64,000 nt of DNA from Pyrocephalus nanus (Eukaryota > Chordata > Aves > Passeriformes > Tyrannidae), in contig CM076264.1 of NCBI GenBank assembly GCA_038380795.1, positions 1,614,001 to 1,678,000 of the forward strand, given 5' to 3'. The translations under genes and the position numbers were made by a program. Shown here one piece after another: positions 23,449 through 36,066 of the stretch. A model generated the notes under the pieces. It was not told the origin of the DNA. It made no database searches and saw only the letters and a list, made by a program, of their open reading frames with translations. Position 1 is the first letter of the stretch, and each line of letters begins with the position of its first letter.

Positions 23449-24964
23449 AAGGGCATTTCTGGTCAGGAGGGCGTTGAGACATTCTCAGTGCGGGACAATT
23501 GCCAAGTTAACAGAAACTGTACATACCTGACAGAAGTACTGCCCTGGGACTGCTCCCGGGGGGTTTAATGCCTCTCTCAGGTGGCACCTCAGCCCCATCC
23601 TAGGCTGGAATGTGTCGCTGTGGTATCAGCTGTTGACATTTGCAAATGACTCCCCTGCAGCCCCTCCCTGCTGCCTGTGTCGGCGGGAGGGCTCAGTGAC
23701 GGGTTCCCTACACGTTAGTTTGGAGGAGCTGCTTTACCAGAGGTGCCCAGAAACGTGACCTGGCGAGACGAGGGGTCTGCCCAGGTCTGGGGCAGAGCGC
23801 AAAAGGAAAGCAAGTGCCAGTCAGCTTTCCTGGGGGAAACGAGGAAGAGGCACTGCCCTGAGCCGTGCGAGAGAACCCTTCCCATTCATTTCGAGCACTG
23901 CACGTTCCTTTCCTTGAAGGTAACGCGGTGCTGCTGTAATGCCACTGCGAGGAGTGCTGGTATGTGTGACATAAACACATTACTTAATAGCCGATTTTGC
24001 AAGAGGGGAAAAGTAAAGCTCCACCTTATCCTCTGAGATAAGGTATTCTTGGCTCTCTGAAGTGTAACTTCCCCCGGGCTCGCTGCCACCCTGACTCCGT
24101 GGTGGGGTGGAGGATGCTGGGTTTCAGGTCTGGCAGCTCCACTGCTGCAAAGCCCGAGGAGCACTCCAGTTCCACGTGTAGGAAACAGGGACCAGCACAC
24201 CTGTCCCGCCCTCCAAACGATGGGCAAAGTAAAGGTTTCGATAGCATCTCTAAGGTAACACTGCTATAGGAGTGAATTCAGGAAAATATGCTGCTAGTGG
24301 GAACTTTCCCTGGATCCTGTTATCACTGTGGGGTTTACTATTGTGCTGCTAACTCTGCAGAGAGGCTCAACCGTGGCTTTTGTAGCAACATTCCATAACT
24401 ACTTGTTCCATTTTAGCGCTTTCCTCCTCCTTGCTTTCTATTCTCGACCGGGTTGTGTCATTGCACTTTGCTGGTAGAAAGCTGTGTGATGCCATAAGCC
24501 CAAGATTAGTCCTTGATGGTTGGATCAATGAGGAGAGAGGTTAAAAGGGCAAAAACAACTGTGAATATCTTTACCTTTATTAGCAGCGTGCAGACAGTAG
24601 GAGAAATGAGCTGTATTTACCCACTTACTTGATTTCTTTTTCTCCTCTCATCCCCACTCTCAGTCTTTGATCCGTGACTGCAGGCAGCCCTCCTCCATTC
24701 TCAGAAATAACCACATGACCTGTTTCATATCGGAGTTTTTAATTGCTTCTGAAATAAATGTGATTAAAAAATTAATCAGGTAAAATCTGATCAAAGAATG
24801 TACTTCATTAATATTCTTTGGTACCTTTAATTTCTGTGTGGAAATAAGAGGCTGTATTTTGCTTTGGTAAGGCTGAGTCAGGCTTTGCTCCTGCAAAAGC
24901 CAAACGCAGAGGATTCAGGCACTGCCTTTTTGCTCTCCTTCCATACAGCAGCTGGCACAACTTC

Positions 24965-25163
24965 CCCATGAGGGTGGGCAGGCCCTGGCACAGGTTGCCC
25001 AGAGAAGCTGTGGCTGCCCCATCCCTGGAAGTGTCCAAGGCCAGGTTGGATGGGGCCTGGAGCAACCTGGGATAGGGGGAGGTGTCCCTGCCCATGGCAG
25101 GGGATTGGAATGAGGTGATCTTAAAGGTCCCTTCCAACCCAAACCATACTGGAATTCTATGAA
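24965..25163 (+). mobile_element. CR1 LINE 3'-end fragment
   Basis: The sense CR1 tail shows GAGGGTGGGCAGGCCCTGGC, GCCCAGAGAAGCTGTGGCTG, the GTCCAAGGCCAGGTTGGATG block, CCCATGGCAGGGGATTGGA and the terminal ATTCTATGAA. It is 5' truncated and non-coding. Confidence 0.92.
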
Positions 25164-28100
25164 CTTGGGATTGGCAGGCTCAGGCTGGGACCTAATGCTG
25201 CTCCACACAGCTAGTGAAAACAAGATGGGTGGTTTGGATCTTCCCAGCTTTGAAGCATCAGGATGAAAGGTTTCAGATTGCATGGAATACCATTCTGGTC
25301 ACTGCCCATGTCTGTCCCCTGCTGCCAGGAATCAGCATTAGCTCTGGGGTTGCTGGGGTGGGCTGGGGAGGTGTTGATTCCTGCCCGCTCTGTGCTGGGT
25401 GAGAAGAGCTACAAGCTGAGTTCAGAGGGTGATAAACTGACTTTACACAAGGCAATGATAAGTTGGCTGTGCGGACAGGAGAAATGGAGAGGAGCAGCTG
25501 AGTCAATAGCTGGCATGGTGGGCCCGTGGTGAGGGAAAGGCGGTGGTTTTTTTTCAGTGATGATAAGTTTTGTGCCAACACATGCTCAGCGCGAGGTGAA
25601 GGAAGGCGTTTCCACACCATTCTGGCAGTGACTGACCTTTAGAGATGGTCAAGTGCAACCATTTAGAAACAGTTGTCAGCTCTCTGGCCTGGTAGTGAGA
25701 CTGATTTTGGTGAGGGTCTCCTTTGGCACCTTTCAGCCTTGGATAGGAGCAACTCTCTCAGTCAGGATTCAAGTCGAGGCTTGTTTGACTGCCTGCTCCC
25801 ACCCTCCTCTGCCCAACAGCTCTTTTTTTAAGGTAGAGCAACACTGGGTATAACAGTTTACATGGAGATTGAAAAGCTGATACAGCCTTTGCTCAGTCGT
25901 CATTTGTGAGCCCTGGCTGTGCTGATGTCCCTTCCCGGATTTTTCTGGGACATTTAAAATGAAAAGGCAACCCAAGAAGTGTTGAGGAGATCCAGTCATG
26001 TTGCCTGTGCTCAGGCTGGGTAACACAGGAGTGTCCTCCCTTCTCATAGCAGAACTGCTGGAGCTAAGCTTAACCAGGAAACTGGTGCTAGGGCTGTAGC
26101 TTGTAGGGTGGTTCAGGCATCATCCCAGCCTTCCTGGGGTTCCTTCCCTTCCTTTCCTTCGGGTGATGCTCCTCATCTGGTTGCACAACACTGGGCAAAC
26201 ATAAACAGAGGCTGAGAGGGGACAAAGGGAACTCGAGGCACTTCCTGAAGGAAGCGTGTGCTGCTGGAGAGGTGTTGGGAGCCTCTGTGTTTGCATTCCT
26301 CCGTGGTGCCCTGCTGGCACCAGCTTGGCCTTCCGGGAAGCCCAGCTCCGGCCTCCTTCCATGGAACACGTGTTTAATTATGACTGCAGCCTTGGAATCA
26401 AGGTTTGCTTGCAGGGGGCTGGTTGGAGGTTTTTCCCAGGGAATGGAGGCAGTGCATGGATGCTTTAGTCATCATTCCACAGCTCTTTCTTCTCTTCAAG
26501 GGGGGTCTAAAATCCTACCTGCATCTGTGAACCTGATAGTGCCAAGGACAGCTTGGTACTCATTTACTCAGCCTTGGTCATTAATGAGATGGAAATAGAG
26601 AAAATGAGGCCAAGATTTTCAGCCAAGATTGGTTATTTTGGGTGGCCATTTGGAGTGTTTCAGAAGGGGACAGCATTTTAAAGAATGCCAGAAAATCCAA
26701 AGGAACTATGCTTCCAAAGAGCTAAATCTAACAGTCCAGCACAGCTCCCCTCCCATGCCATGTTCCCCAAAGCCTTGGGTTTTGAAAGTCTTCTTTGTCT
26801 TTCCATGGAAGCCAAGTAGTCCAGGCCAGATTAGATCAGATCACAGCAGGACAGGTTCGGTGGCTTTTTGTAACCTCTCACAGCTCCAAAGAAGAGAAAG
26901 AAAAGCAGCTTATGGGGTTGTGGGTAAGAGTCTCGCAAGGGCTTACATAAAGCTCAGGGAGAATACCCCCACCACATGTTCATTGTGCTGTCTGAACAAT
27001 GTCCACCCCTTATTTCACTGCCGCTCTCATGACTGACTTTGCTGACTCCCCTTTTACATGTTTCACTTGGAGCGACCTCTGGATCTTGTTAGGAGTCCGA
27101 CAGGTCCAGTCTGGGTCATCCATCAGCTGTCTGGAACAGAGGAGTGCAAGCTTTAGGCAGATGTCTGGGGAGGCTTCCCCTCTGCCTAACCATGGTGGCG
27201 TTACATGGGAATCTTTTCAGGTCTCTTTACGTGAAGATGGATGTGACCTTTAAAGATATTGAAGTTTTAGAAGTCTGATGTTAACAAAAGAAGAAGAAAA
27301 GCCAGTCTCCAGTTCTCATGCTGTCTTCCCCTGCACAATCATTCCTTGCCCCTTGTAGGGATTTCAGTCAAGGACTGCATGTTAGGATATGAAGTGCAGT
27401 AATGCAAATATATAAAATGATCTTTGGACGAGTTCCTCCCTTGATTAACTGCATCTTCACTGCTGATGCAGAGTCCTCTCTTGAATCCTAGCCATGAATG
27501 TGGGATTCTTTTGTCAGAGCTGGCAGACTCGAAAAGAATCCCTGTTGCTCTAATCTTGTCCCTTCTTCTCTCCTTTATCCATGGCACAGTAGCTCAGGGT
27601 GGTCTCTCCTGAAGCCTCATTTATATTTTGCCCTTTCCTGCCTCTCTCAGGGCAGGCTCCTCTCCTGATGGCATTTATCAGGCTGTGAAGCCCCTACTCA
27701 GCCTTATGGTGGTTGCTTCTGTTTCCTGATGGATTCACACTGACCCTTTTCCTTGGCAAACTGCCACGTGATGGAAGAGTCAGTTCATTGCCTACTACTA
27801 TTGTTTATGGAAGAAGGGATTTGGATCTGATATATCTCCAGCTGGTGTGTTCAGATTTCCACAAACTGATCAGTGAATCCTTCTGCTGTTTCCCTGATCG
27901 ATGGGTTTTTACTTGCATGGAAAATTGGTCACCTGAATATCAGGATGTTCTGGAAATCCTATGGGGACCACTGTGTGAGCCTGGGGCTGTGCCTGGACAG
28001 CCCATCTAGAGAACTGGTTATGGCTTTGTTTTCCTTGTGGAGTTTCATTGTCTGTGTCCGTGTGCATTAATGGGTGGAGATGGTCAGGATGTAGATCCTG

Positions 28101-28835
28101 CATCTGCTCCTCTGCTGCCACTAGCACCTGTAATTCCCTTTAAAACCAGGTAGAGCTAAGGGCAGCAGGCACATGACGGCACGGCCTTTTGTTCTTATTT
28201 CTTGAGCTGATTTGAAACTAAGCAGGGCTTAGTTTGGGACTTCCTTAGCGCTACTTTTAGTATCTCCCCTTTTTAAAATGGATCATCCCTCTGATGTATT
28301 TGTCCTTCTGGGCCATCAGCTTTTTGTGTCATTCATTTCCTTCGACTCTCACACAAAATGAGAAGCACCTTCTGCCAGAGCTGGTGGAGGAGGTTTTGGC
28401 CCTGTGGACATGTCAGCTGTAACCACATGAGCCTGTCGAGGGGGTCACCGGGTTTAATGTGACTCTCCCTGTCCTGTGGAAAGGAGCCTTGAGAGAAGAA
28501 ACAAGGGCTGGGTGAAAACTGCTGATGCTCAGCTCATTTTCAGTCCTTCATGCATTTTTAATATTAGATTTTGATCTTGTTTCCTTCTAAGGTGCCAGTG
28601 TGAGATTCTTTATGAGCTGGTCTGACCAGGCTCTGAGTCTCAAGAACACAGTCTTGGTGGAAGGGATTCCTTCTTAGACGCAGCAGGCAGACTTTATCCT
28701 TTGATCCTGTAAATTTTGGCTCCTTTCTCCAAGTGACCTAGTTTTGGTTTTGCTGAGCAAAAGCCATTCCACTGTCAACCTTTTCTTAAAAGAGTTAATG
28801 CTTTAAAATGGAGAGGATCATAAATAAAGTATTCT

Positions 28836-28946
28836 GTCACAAGGGGTTGGAAGGGACCTTAAAGATACCTAAATCCAAAACCCTGCTGTGGGCAGGGACA
28901 CCTTTGACTAGACCAGATTATTCCAAGCCCTGTCCAACCTGGCCCT
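28836..28946 (-). mobile_element. CR1 LINE 3'-end fragment
   Basis: Complement of the last ~110 bp of CR1, with GGTTGGAAGGGACCTTAAAG, GGGCAGGGACACC and CCAAGCCCTGTCCAACCTGG blocks. It stops abruptly after the CCTGGCCCTGATG segment. Confidence 0.85.
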
Positions 28947-30582
28947 GATGATGAAGAGCAGATATTCCTGCAGGCAGGGAAGGGGAGGGAGTGCTGCATT
29001 TCACAGAACTTCAGCTGGGTGACACACAAGTGCGTTTTCACCAGTAGAAGTGACTCAGGGAGTTTGCTGTGCCCAGACTCCAAATCTGGGTGCTGAATCA
29101 TGAACTGCTGTTCTTCAGTAGCTTGTAATAAAGCAAAAGGTGTGGTTTCAACTGAATTTTTCCAGGAGGACCTCCGTGATGATGACTACTTCTTGCTTGA
29201 TTAATAATCAGATGAAATGGTTTTGCTGTGAGCTTGGTGCACAGTAAAGATTCTCCCTGGGCACAAATTTCAAGGGTTTTAGCAGCAGCTGGTATAAACC
29301 CGAGGAAGCCCCGGCCCCACTGCTGTCCCACAGAACAGAACCGGTGCCACCAGGACCTGCAGGTGGGGTTCAAGTGTTGTGAAATACACGCTGGTCAGCC
29401 AAAACAGCTCTGAAAATTAATGAGGTGCACACAGAGGGTAATGGATTCCCTGGGGGGAGCGGGGAGGGCGATGGGAACAGCCCTTCAGGAGGAACGGTGT
29501 TGGGCATACAAGGCCAAACTGTGGCCCTGGATTAGCGGGAGCAGTTCAGCACTCGGCTCCGTGCTTCCCATCGTTCCCAAGCCGTAGGATCCCAGCCCTG
29601 TGCCTGTGTGCCATGTTCCGTTTCTCAGGCATTGCCTTTTGCAGCCAGTGGTTCTCATGGGAAAGGCTGGGCTCCCCCGGTGAGTCGGAAATGTCTCAGG
29701 AGCCCAGTGCATTGAGAGTATGTGTCAATTGTTTCCTTCCAGGCGCTTTGGGAAGGGAGCCTAGAAGTTTATCTCAGCATTTGGAACAATATAAACAGAT
29801 GCCAAACACTTGAAATACACAGAGGAGGAGGAAAATGTCTTGCTTGGCCTCCATGAAGAGACTGGGAGGGGGCAGAGCAGGGGGGACACGGAAAGCAACA
29901 TTAAATAAGTCTCTGCCTTCAGACGAGGGAAAAGCAGCAAAGTAATGCAGATGTTTGCCTGCGTATATACAACTGAGTTTCATGTTACCAAAATCTGTAC
30001 TGCACACACGTGGTCCAAAGATTAAAGAGATTGTCCAGTTCTGTTGGCAGCATATTAAAGTATTAAGACTCCAGGCTTACTATGATGTGTTTCTATTATC
30101 AAGCTGACCACAGAATTCGAGTGATTCAAAGGAGGATGTCATTTAATACAAATAACCTTTTGCATCAGGCTCCTGGATACAGTCTTGGACGTGGGAATCC
30201 CCTGGGAAGGGCTACCAGTGCCCTGTGTGTCCGGGGTCACCCTGCAGCTCCTGCTGGAGCTCCGATAAGATCTCCCCTTCGCTGTCCCTGTGCAGCGTTT
30301 CGGAGCCATCTGCCACGTTAAAGCTGATGTTTCCAGTTGCTGGGAGAGCTTTCTGGGTTTCCTTTGGCACGCAAGAGCTAAATCGGATCTTCAGGTGTCG
30401 ATCCGAAGGTCTTGCTGCAGATGCCTCCATGGCCCTGCCTGTTCCCTCTGTGGTGTGATGCCATTCCTCGCACATGGCAGTGCTGGCACGCCAGGCTGAA
30501 GGCAGCACACGCACCACTGTTCTCCTGTCACTGTTCTGAGTCTGAATCCTGCTCAGCCCTGCATTTCTGTTCCTTCCGTCCC

Positions 30583-30616
30583 TGCAAGTGTCCAAGGCCA
30601 GGTTGGACGGGACAGA
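30583..30616 (+). mobile_element. CR1 LINE micro-fragment
   Basis: Only the GTCCAAGGCCAGGTTGGACG core of the sense CR1 tail remains, with little flanking similarity. Confidence 0.55.
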
Positions 30617-31334
30617 AGTGCAGAAAGCCCTGAAAAGAAAAGATTTTTATCAAACTCAACATAACAATTGGCAAATGTGGCTGCGGTGCTTTGGTTTGAA
30701 AAGAGAGTCTCAGTGCAAGGGGAAAGCATCCTTGGGGTTTACATGCAGCATATGACATTTGGCACTCACTCAGTTATTATAATGTTAATTTTTTGTTTGG
30801 GAAGTGAGGAGTGCTCAGGAATTGACAGGAACTTCTGAGAGTAGTCCCTCCTCCTCTGCTGTGTTACAACACCCTAATGGTACTTAGAACATGGGACCTC
30901 TCTAAGGGCACCTGTACAGAGGTACCTGATGGTACTTTGACACTTCTTATACAATAGGCTGCACTGTCAAGTGATGTAGATTTTGTTGGCCTAAGCTCTT
31001 CAATTAAGCTGAATCGGTTGGCACATGGTAGTTGTTAAGTCCAGCTGATGTATTTGGTAAAACAAATGGAAAAATTAGTGTAGAATGTGTTTGAAGAGCA
31101 CTCTAGTCAATATTACAAAATGAGTATGATGGCCTTCTGTTTTATATTTAAATGAGTCACAAGGACAAAAATTACCAGAGAGTCTGCACTGGCTTATGCT
31201 CTCAGAAATGAAGGTACAAAAAATACTTTTCCGAATGGAAGCTGCAGAGGTCCAAGCTCACATTGGAAGGCAATAAAACCAGGACTAATTGATGCTAGGC
31301 CAGCATAGAAGGATAGTCCACTTGCCTATTTGAG

Positions 31335-31618
31335 CGAGACAGGAATAGAACAAGGAGTAATGGGTTCAAACTGAAAGAGGGGACATTTAGGTTAGATATA
31401 CGGAAGAAATTGTTCCCTGTGAAGGTGGGGAGTCCCTGGCACAGGTTGCCCAGAGAAGCTATGGCTGCCCCTCCCTGGAAGTGTCCAGGGCCAGGTTGGA
31501 TGGTGCTTGGAGCAATCTGGGATAGTAGGAGTTGTCCCTGCCTATGGCAGGGACAGGTTTGAGGACTGGATAGGTTTTAAGGTCTCTTCCCACTCAAACC
31601 AGTCTGGGATTCTGTGAA
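31335..31618 (+). mobile_element. CR1 LINE 3'-end fragment beside exon 3
   Basis: This sense CR1 tail covers about 280 bp: an AAACTGAAAGAGGGGACATT block, GGTTAGATATACGGAAGAAA, the GCCCAGAGAAGCTATGGCTG and GGCCAGGTTGGATGGTGCTT blocks, and a terminal GGGATTCTGTGAATG. It ends about 80 bp upstream of the exon 3 acceptor, inside the region where splicing enhancers and branch points usually lie. Confidence 0.92.
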
Positions 31619-31698
31619 TGGCAGCATGAACTGTGCTGGCCAGTGATGCCCAAACTGCTGTGAGCTGGAGTTAATACTTGTGTGCTTGTGCTCCCCAG

Positions 31699-31878
31699 GG
31701 CACCACACGATTTACATCGGGGTCCACGTGCCGAAGAGCTACAGGAGGAGGAGGCGTCACAGGAGAAGACCTGGGCACAAAGAAAAGAAAGAAAAGGAGA
31801 AAATCTCGGAGAACTACTCGGACAAATCAGACGTAGAAAACGCTGATGAGACGAGCAGCAGCATCCTTAAACCACTCA
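31699..31878 (+). CDS. SLC4A4: SLC4A4 exon 3: NBCe1-B-specific regulatory segment (residues 25-84)
   Basis: This exon encodes the second part of the NBCe1-B N-terminus: [15 protein letters not shown], five Arg, His, three Arg, Pro-Gly-His, a Lys/Glu run, then [20 protein letters not shown] and ILKPL. In mammalian NBCe1-B this segment holds the IRBIT/PIP2-responsive polybasic cluster and a Cl- sensing GXXXP motif. That motif is present here as G32-V-H-V-P36. Ser65, described as a SPAK target in mammals, is kept (NYSDK). Mammalian Thr49, a reported PKA site, is Pro here (CCT at 31770-31772). The acceptor is GTGCTCCCCAG|GG and the donor is CTCA|GTAAGTC. The exon is 180 nt with phase 1 at both ends, so skipping it would keep the frame. 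The last A joins TC of exon 4 to make Ile85. No frameshift is seen. Confidence 0.97.
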
Positions 31879-34800
31879 GTAAGTCCTGTTTCAGTTGTCT
31901 CTCACTACAGCGGTCTGTTGTCTAGGGATCTGCTGGTGGAGGAGGAAACTTGATCCGTGAAAACACTCGTCTCACGTTGCACTGTTGGAGTAGTCTTAGC
32001 CAGTTGCTGTGGAATGGCTGCTGTGGCTTGGAAAAGGCAGAGGCTGGAGCAGATATTTCATCCCTCTGTATCACCTGAGTTGTCTCCTGAGTGAATGCCA
32101 GCCAGGAACAGGCCAACTGTTTAAAAGCAATTTGACACTGTGTGTAAAGAGATAGCAGGCAAAGGCAAAAACTGAGTAGGTGCCTGGGCAGATCTATTGC
32201 AGCTTCTGCCCTGGCTCTGGGGCATGCACCCCCTCTGGAATCCCAGCACCCCTTGGTTTTGACTTCATATGTCACTGACTTGTGGTGCTAATAACTTTTT
32301 TCCCCATCAGTAATTAACCAGTTTAAAGTTGTGCAAACAAAAAGAAGAACAAAATGTAGCATTGCTGTATGTTTGAGTTTCTGTAGGGGCTGAATATCTG
32401 GATTTTGATAGGCAGGTGGGGTCTGTTTTGCATGCCCTGTTACCCTTTTCAGAGAGCAGCACCTGGAAAGGAAGGCAAGTCCCGGACTCTGTTTGCTCAT
32501 CCTAGTTCCCTGGTTGTACTAAGGAAGTTCTCTTTCAGCACTCAGAAACCAGGAGTTGGGTTTACACCAAAAGACATAATGACCTGTCTTCAAGGACTCA
32601 AATATTTTAAGTTTCATTTTTGTATTTACATGTCTGTTGTTCTTTCATGTAGAGGTGACCAGGCCTGTAGCAATTCCCTTTTGGTTTCTGAGTGTATCAT
32701 ATCCTAGGGGATTTGCTTCCACAGGCTAATTGTGCCCAAGGTTGAAAGCCCATTTCTTCCACTAGGTTTTCATGTTCTGCCACTCATTTTGTCCATCATT
32801 GTTTCTGTGTCAGCTGAGGAAGGGTTAGTGGTATTTTTTGTCTCTATTGTTTCTGTGCCTTAGTATGTTCTCATCTACACTTATATCTGCCTGTAAAAAT
32901 GTGCAGTCTCTCCAGCTCTTCCCAGCTGGGAATTTTCCTATCGCCTTGTCCCCCCTGACCTCTTTGCAGTGCAGATTTTTGGAATATGATCACATAAATA
33001 GCACTCAGTATTCCAGGTATCCCACCTTAACAGCGTTCATACCCCATCACTGGGGCCTTTTCTCTGTTGTTCCCCATCTCACATATCCAGATACTTTTCC
33101 AGGTCCTTGCAGGGACTAGCTGTTTCTTGCTGGTGGCCAGATCTTTTTACAAGCTGGCTCAGTTAGTTCAGGGCTCTGTAAAGGAGAGAGGTAGTTCAGA
33201 TTACTGCGTTAAATTACAGCTTGCCTCATATCCCCAGGTTTTTTTCTCTTCTGAAACTCTTGTGTTCAGAGCTGACATGAATTGTGTTTCCTGCCTTTTT
33301 GCATGCCAGAAGCCTTTCTTCTCTGTCCTCCTGCTGTATCACACAAGAGAGTCCAGTTCTCTCCAGTCAACACCTACCACGTGTCCAGTACTGGCAATCC
33401 TGGCGAGAAACCCCAGTTAGAACCCCTGGTTTTTAATCTTCATCCCATAACAGGCATTGATTGAGGGGAAGGTGGCTCAAATTCAGTTTCCAAAGGGCAT
33501 TAGAAACGAAGATCTGGGGAATACTGAGCAGCAACTTTGAGTTGGGAGAAAAGTGAACTATATTACATATACCTGAGGCAGCTGTCAGGATTGAGCATGG
33601 GGTATCAGAAGCTGAAATATGGGTAAGGACTGTGTAGTTTAGCAGAGCAGGAATGAAAGTGCTGTTGATGTAGTTGTTGGTACTTGAATTTCTTGATCTG
33701 TCCCTAAGGACCACAGTACCTTACCTGAAAATGATTTGTCAGCTTCTCTGGTGAAAACTGCACCAAATCTGTATCTGACTCACAAGGTCAATCTGTTCAT
33801 CCCACAACTGAACCCGATGGAACATGTCTGTGGATACTGGGAAGAGAGTAAACAGGTCCAGAAATGCAAACCTTCCCTAGAAAAGTTTTGTCCCGGTTCC
33901 AAACTGGTCACGCTGCGCTTCTGTATTTGGGAATCAGTGCAGTCTGGAAACACCAGTCATTTTTTTTTTTTTAATCTATGGCCAGTTCAGTCAAACAAGC
34001 CAAACTTCAGCAGTTTATAGACAACCTTCAGCTCTCCCATCTGGAGATCGAACGTGTACAGATCTGTTTTATCCTAAGGAAATTACTGCTTGGGAAAGAT
34101 GCCTCCTTCACAAATCCAGACAGGGGTGCTGTGATAGACTGAGGAGGAGGCGGGAAGGCGATGTTCCCTCCACAGAACCCTTTCAGGACATTCCAGGCCT
34201 GCAGGGGCTGTCTCTGCGCTCACAGAACTTCAGTGTTCACACCCTGGTTCTCAGGCAGGACTGCTGACACTGCAGACGATGACAAATCCCTCTCCCAAGG
34301 TGAAACATCCCAGCACCTCCTTTAACCAGCCTGGCCCTGGTTTCCACTTAGGGCCAGCAAGGAGGAAACACTTTTTAGCAGTGGTTATCCTGCCTGGTGC
34401 TGCCTCATCGGGTGGGCCAGCGCTTATCTCAGCACGAAGGGGATGGGGTAGTTTGCTGCTGCTTGCAAGGGATGAGACAAGAGAGGAACAAGAAAGGCAG
34501 ACAGAAGTTTCTCTGAGTCCATTTCCCTCTTCCTCATTCTTTACTACAGACGTGCAGAGATTTTCCCATGAGGAAATGCATCTCTGCTTGATCTAGGAAG
34601 GGGTTTCTTCTCCTTGTGTGGTTGCCCTCCAAGTCAGTTTGGCTCACCTCCCTGGCCCAAACCCAGGGCCTGCAATACTTTTACTGACTTTGTTAAAATC
34701 ACTTGTGTGCCTGACAAATTGTTGCTGCCGAGGAATAGAATTCTCTCAGTGCTTGCATCCCTGAAGAGAGTATAACCTGATTTTTGTCAGGAGTCAGAAT

Positions 34801-34885
34801 GTTGCCAGGTGGATAAATGTAACTGCGGAATCTAAATTTTGGAATCCCTAAAAGGAGAGCTAAGAGGACCCATATAGAAAGAGAG

Positions 34886-35004
34886 AGGGCCAGTTTGGAC
34901 GGAGCTTGGAGCTACCTGGGATAGTGGAAGGTGTCCCAGGGGGATGGAACTGGGTGATCTTTAATGTCCCTTCCAGCCCAGGCCATTCTGTGACTCTGTG
35001 ATTT
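34886..35004 (+). mobile_element. CR1 LINE 3'-end fragment
   Basis: Sense CR1 tail: GGACGGAGCTTGGAGCTACC, GATAGTGGAAGGTGTCCC, a deletion of the usual CCTGCCCATGGC block, GGTGATCTTTAATGTCCCTT and a terminal ATTCTGTGACTCTGTGATT. Confidence 0.88.
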
Positions 35005-35883
35005 CCAGTGAGGAGCGGCAGTTGCCAGTCCGGCTGTGGGACCGTCCATTCATAACAGGATCGAATTAATTGAACAAGGATATTTAAACATCAATTTAGG
35101 AAGGCTCAGGCTTGGTGTCTACCTCGAAAGTTCATTAAGGCAACAGCTATAAATAGCAGGAGACAGCTACAGGATGGAAATAAATGAACCTACTTAGCAC
35201 AGCAGATGCAGCGCAGGCAGGGCTGTGCCAAGAGTCTTCCTATTAGTGTTACTGGATTTTTCAGCCATCCAGTTTCTTTCCTGATTTTCCAGAAGCTTTT
35301 AGCTTCAGTTCACCACAGTGAGAGCAACAACTGTAGTTGAGAAGTACCAGGCAGGATGGCCAAAGAGCTTAGTTTTTTGTTTTTTTTTTTTGTATTGGTA
35401 TTTACATAGGGAAGGTGGTCAGGGAGACTTTGCCGTAAATAAACAGGAGTTTTGGTGTTTTGGTCTTCTAGAACCGGACGGCAGGCTCGTGGTTTGGTCC
35501 TGGGTGGCGGGGTCAGCTGAAGCAGGCCACCTTCTGCCCTTGCAGTGCTACAGGGGGCGTGTTTAGGTCCCACACAGTGCAGTTGCAGAGGTAAATTAAT
35601 TTAACACAGAACTAATTACTGCTTCGTTTGCAAACGCGCGTAGCTGGGGGCCCGTCGGAGAGGCTGTCGGGGTGCAGCTGGCTGTGTCCATGGGAAAGGG
35701 CATGGGAAGGTGCTCGGGGCAGGCAGGCTGTGGGAAGGGTGCAGGTGAGAAGGTGAGCCCTGCCTGCGGACACAGGGCTCCATCAGCTCCCACCCTGCCA
35801 GGGAAGGGTTGTGTAATGCCAGGAGAAACAGCTAGTGCTGGGTCTGGATGTCAGCCTGGGATGTGGCCCGGCCCTGCTTAGGT

Positions 35884-36066
35884 GGGCAGGGACCTGGTTG
35901 GAAGGGACCTTCAAAATCACCTCATTCCAAATTCCAAAATCACCTCCTACTATCCCAGGTTGCTCCAAGCCCTGTCCAACCTGGCTCTGGACACTGTCAG
36001 GGATGGGGCAGCCACAGCTTCTCTGGGCAACCTGTGCCAGGGCCTCCCCACCCTCACAGGATAGGG
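35884..36066 (-). mobile_element. CR1 LINE 3'-end fragment with a local duplication
   Basis: The complement of the CR1 tail is clear from GGTTGGAAGGGACCTTC to GGCCTCCCCACCCTCACAGG. An AATCACCTC-like stretch is repeated (ATTCCAAATTCCAAAATCAC) in place of the usual GGCAGGGACACC block, which suggests a small local rearrangement. Confidence 0.88.

Larger units (their letters stand above)
20822..31698 (+). other. SLC4A4 intron 2
   Basis: This 10.9-kb GT-AG intron runs from GTAAGAG to GTGCTCCCCAG. It contains CR1 3' ends at 22338-22590 (-), 24965-25163 (+), 28836-28946 (-), 30583-30616 (+) and 31335-31618 (+), and a G14 run at 23435-23448. The last CR1 piece ends about 80 bp before the acceptor. 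The pyrimidine tract of this acceptor is interrupted by several G. No exon or RNA gene was recognised. Confidence 0.75.

Noticed and set aside
25620..25665. Possible antisense CR1 fragment (GACCTTTAGAGATGGTCAAG)
   Set aside because: The similarity is limited to about 30 bp and is too weak to call.
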